Of a stretch of 43,235 bases of DNA, positions 41,447 through 43,235 are shown piece after piece. Origin of the DNA: Desulfosporosinus sp. BRH_c37 (GTDB taxonomy: Bacteria > Bacillota > Desulfitobacteriia > Desulfitobacteriales > Desulfitobacteriaceae); assembly GCA_001516045.1 (NCBI GenBank), contig LOEW01000146.1, positions 1 through 43,235 of the forward strand, read 5' to 3'. How positions within the stretch are numbered: position 1 is the first letter of the stretch; each line of letters opens with the position of its first letter. The notes under the pieces were generated by a model, which made no database searches, was not told where the DNA came from, and saw nothing but the letters and a program-made list of their open reading frames with translations. Both the position numbers and the translations under genes were made by a program.

Positions 41447-41455
41447 GTAACATCT

Positions 41456-41484
41456 ATAATATCATTGCGATAAAAAAAATTCAA
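41456..41484 (-). promoter_or_regulatory. Antisense promoter facing the toxin-like gene
   Basis: Minus strand TTGAAT (41479-41484), 17-nt spacer, TATTAT (41456-41461). Transcripts would start near 41449 and run left over the 3' end of the toxin-like mRNA, as RatA does with TxpA. Confidence 0.65.
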
Positions 41485-41498
41485 GAGAATGAGAAAAG

Positions 41499-41522
41499 AC
41501 CCCGCTCATAATTTAGCAGGGT
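41499..41522 (+). terminator. Terminator-like hairpin
   Basis: ACCCCGCT (41499-41506) pairs, with one mismatch, with AGCAGGGT (41515-41522), followed by ATTTAATG. No gene is seen in 41523-41732; it contains a GGGGCTAAAAGCC hairpin about 100 nt before the membrane-protein operon. Confidence 0.4.
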
Positions 41523-41732
41523 ATTTAATGTAATTCTTGATCCTTTTTGAGGTGCGGGTGGAATTGCTTAGTTGTAAATTCTGAAGCCTTAGAGAGGTGT
41601 TTATTTTATTATAAACGTGGCTTGTGGTAAGGGGCTAAAAGCCGTGGAAGACCGGAGAGTTATGTGAAAACATATAAAAGGATTTTGTGAAATTTTACCG
41701 AATATAGTGTTGAGGAAATGGAGGTGAAGTGA

Positions 41733-41939
41733 ATGAATCTAAAAAAAATCACATTATTGGCATTAATAGGGATATCTATAAACTCTTTAGTTAAATTGGT
41801 TTTTCTTTTTTCTAATATATCACTAAGGTATACGACTATAAATAGGATTGAAGAAGTAGTTGATCTTCTTATGTATATTACTATTGTTTTATTCTTCTAT
41901 GTTTTATGGAGAAATCAAATTGACTCAAAGGAGAATTAG
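41733..41939 (+). CDS. 68-aa membrane protein (paralogue of 42252-42488)
   Basis: ATG after ATGGAGGTGAAGTG. It reads MNLKKITLLALIGISINSLV and has two membrane helices with a Tyr/Thr-rich loop; the C-terminus is WRNQIDSKEN. It shares its start (MNLK-[KR]-IT), helix spacing and Y-V-[LF]-[WY]-R ending with the 78-aa protein two genes downstream. It is the first of three linked membrane genes. Confidence 0.7.
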   Translation: MNLKKITLLALIGISINSLVKLVFLFSNISLRYTTINRIEEVVDLLMYITIVLFFYVLWRNQIDSKEN

Positions 41940-41941
41940 TT

Positions 41942-42250
41942 TTGGAAAATGACGTTAATTATTTGCTAGGATTAAAAGATAAACCTACATCGGTTGGATT
42001 ACCACCTGCAAACACAAATCAATTAAATCCTGTTGGTATTGCTCTTAAATATATTGGTATTGCTCTTTTTGTGATGGGGTTAGTTAGTGCCTTAATAATT
42101 AGTGGAAGTGACGATTTCCCTAAAGAACTAAAAAGTACAGTTATTATCTTTACTTTAATTTCTTCAGTTATTCAGTGTGCTTTGTTTTATGGATTTTCAG
42201 AAGTTATTTTCCTTTTAACCGGAATAAAAAATAAGAACTTAGAGGGATAA
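41942..42250 (+). CDS. 102-aa membrane protein with two helices
   Basis: TTG start at 41942 behind AAAGGAGAATTAGTT. A soluble N-terminus (MENDVNYLLGLKDKPTSVGL) precedes two membrane helices (ALKYIGIALFVMGLVSALII and VIIFTLISSVIQCALFYGFS). It is 2 bp after the 68-aa gene. Found between two paralogous small membrane proteins, so the three may form one complex. Confidence 0.7.
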   Translation: MENDVNYLLGLKDKPTSVGLPPANTNQLNPVGIALKYIGIALFVMGLVSALIISGSDDFPKELKSTVIIFTLISSVIQCALFYGFSEVIFLLTGIKNKNLEG

Positions 42251-42251
42251 T

Positions 42252-42488
42252 ATGAATCTAAAAAGAATCACCTTCATATCGTTTATACTTTCGCTAGTTA
42301 TTCTTTTATTTAAACTGAGTATTAATTTCTTGGTATGGCTTGATGTATGGTTTGAATATACAAATTCTGATTATGTAGTTAATTTTCCTAGTGTATTTTA
42401 TAGTGGGCAAATAATTTTGCCAATTCTGCAATTTCTTCCGTTAATTCCCTTTCTGTATGTTTTTTATAGACGACAAACTCAACGATAA
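42252..42488 (+). CDS. 78-aa membrane protein (paralogue of 41733-41939)
   Basis: ATG 1 bp after the previous stop, ribosome site AGAGGGATAAT. It has two membrane helices (ITFISFILSLVILLFKLSIN and ILPILQFLPLIPFLYVFYRR). The three-gene set closes with a terminator at 42516-42540. The function is unknown; it could be cargo that alters the host envelope. Confidence 0.7.
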   Translation: MNLKRITFISFILSLVILLFKLSINFLVWLDVWFEYTNSDYVVNFPSVFYSGQIILPILQFLPLIPFLYVFYRRQTQR

Positions 42489-42515
42489 TTTACATTTTAA
42501 CTAGCGAAAAAAAAT

Positions 42516-42540
42516 ACCCTGCTTGAAATATAAGCAGGGT
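42516..42540 (+). terminator. Terminator after the membrane operon
   Basis: ACCCTGCTT (42516-42524) and AAGCAGGGT (42532-42540) form a perfect 9-bp stem with a 7-nt loop, preceded by AAAAAA and followed by TAATTAAC. It ends rightward transcription before the element edge. Confidence 0.7.
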
Positions 42541-42645
42541 TAATTAACATTAATTAGCATTCTAAACTGTTTAATTTAATTATGGTCGGTCATATCGACT
42601 ACAAAGTTTAAAGAGCTTAGAACATCAATTCTGTGGCTGTAGTAG

Positions 42646-42737
42646 TTAAATAACTATATATATATCAATCATATAGGTTAATGGCTTGATTCTTCTTTCT
42701 CTGTTGAAATGAATTTCTGCGTGTGTCCAATACTGTC
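42646..42737 (-). other. Displaced 3' extension of the recombinase frame
   Basis: In the circular form attP joins this segment to the recombinase. The frame then reads Arg and [20 protein letters not shown], then YMIDIYIVI and TAA (stop at 42646-42648). In the integrated state this piece lies at the far end, and the recombinase stops after Ser-Ile taken from yifB. It is not translated as recombinase here. Confidence 0.7.
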
Positions 42738-43235
42738 CAAAAGTGGACCAGAAATCCTTCCTCGATAATTTTGAATCTGCATAGGTGTGCAAGAACACAC
42801 TCGACCTTGGTCCCCATAATATCCACACGGACAAGGATTCATACTCGCAATGACGCTTACATGGGCAGGATAGGTTATACTCCCCGACTGACGGGTAATC
42901 GTCAACTCGCGATCCTCCAAAGGTTGTCGTAAACATTCTAAGACCTCGCGCGCAAACTCAGGAAGCTCATCCAAGAACAGCACTCCGTGATTAGCAAAGC
43001 TTAGCTCTCCCGGTCGCAGCTCCCTTCCCCCACCAATCATTCCCGCTTTGGTTACTGTATGATGAGGATTTCGAAAGGGACGACGTTGGACCAAGGACCC
43101 GTTGTTTCGAAGCAACCCAGACACACTAAAAAGTTGGGTAACCTCTATACTTTCCTGATCGCTTAATAAGGGCAGTATCCCTGAATATGCCTTGGCCAGC
43201 AGCGTCTTTCCCGAGCCTGGAGGCCCAACCAAGAT
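42678..43235 (-). pseudogene. comM: YifB/ComM Mg-chelatase-like ATPase, 5' fragment split by the element (partial)
   Basis: The frame enters from beyond the window end and has [20 protein letters not shown] (Walker A), [39 protein letters not shown] (Walker B), [10 protein letters not shown] with Cys spacing typical of YifB, and [10 protein letters not shown]. At 42737 it passes into the element and stops after about 20 foreign codons, at 42678. The remaining gene is at 2578-2955. The truncated product keeps the P-loop but lacks the rest of the AAA+ and C-terminal part, so ComM activity should be lost. Confidence 0.95.
42721..42753. other. attR: right element junction
   Basis: On the minus strand yifB sequence GGTCCACTTTTG is followed by core GA and the element half-site CAGTATTGGACACAC. 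The reverse of that half-site, GTGTGTCCAATACTG, matches the attL-side half GTGTGACCTATACGA at 11 of 15 positions. The core is TC at 42736-42737. Confidence 0.88.

Larger units (their letters stand above)
2956..42737. mobile_element. Integrated capsid-encoding element inserted in yifB/comM
   Basis: A 39,782-bp insertion separates the two halves of one yifB gene, both on the minus strand. It carries a large serine recombinase at its left edge, phage packaging and capsid genes, an RNA polymerase, helicases, a repressor and an oriC-like segment. The ends are the 2-bp core TC (plus strand) at 2954-2955 and 42736-42737; one core copy belongs to the element. I find no tail tube, tape measure, lysis, relaxase or type IV secretion genes. 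It is therefore neither an obvious complete siphophage nor a conjugative element. A satellite or a tail-less prophage is my inference. Confidence 0.9.

Noticed and set aside
2956..42737. Interpretation as an integrative conjugative element
   Set aside because: No relaxase, coupling protein or type IV secretion gene is present. Capsid, portal and terminase genes are.
2956..42737. CRISPR array or tRNA genes
   Set aside because: I saw no regularly spaced direct repeats and no cloverleaf-like sequence with the usual TTCRANNC arm. The att site is in a protein gene.

Overview
The window looks like low-GC Bacillota DNA. Genes start behind strong AGGAGG-type ribosome sites, promoters are sigma-A-like, and the phage genes resemble those of clostridia and bacilli. 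A clostridial host, perhaps a Peptococcaceae relative, is plausible but not proven. Host DNA lies at both ends: 1-2955 (the tail of an unidentified gene, a membrane protein, a PaaX-family regulator and the 3' part of yifB/comM) and 42738-43235 (the 5' part of the same yifB gene).

Between them sits a mobile element of about 39.8 kb, integrated inside yifB by its own large serine recombinase. The junctions can be read to the base. The two yifB halves rejoin in frame across a 2-bp GA core, giving Leu-Leu-Asp-Arg-Phe-Asp-Leu. The reconstructed attP is a good dyad centred on the same GA.

Layout from left to right. Recombinase plus a 35-aa companion (2.9-4.7 kb). Three unknown cargo genes with their own promoter (4.9-6.4 kb). 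A leftward virion module (6.7-15.7 kb): TerS-like protein, a compact Xer-like tyrosine recombinase, terminase large subunit, portal, scaffold, major capsid protein and four or five connector/neck proteins. An exported Ig-like protein (16-17.2 kb). A tail-fibre-like protein whose N-terminus resembles an Ntn-hydrolase fold (17.5-20.1 kb). Two small winged-helix-like proteins and two SF2 helicases (20.3-25.4 kb). A 1048-aa single-chain RNA polymerase of the YonO/RdRP-like two-barrel class, with its D-x-D-G-D motif (26.8-29.9 kb). A run of small early genes (30-33 kb). A divergent switch region with an XRE-type repressor (33.1-34.7 kb). Regulatory genes and a compact GC-rich structured segment (34.7-36.9 kb). 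A rightward accessory region (37.4-42.5 kb) with a zinc-ribbon protein, a broken dnaA 3' end, an oriC-like origin, a type I toxin-like module and three small membrane proteins.

The head, neck and packaging set looks complete, but I find no tail tube, tape measure, baseplate, holin or endolysin. Recombinase-driven excision, an oriC-like origin using host DnaA, a private RNA polymerase, and its own capsid without a tail together suggest a capsid-forming phage satellite, or a prophage that lost its tail. Integration disables comM, and excision should restore it.
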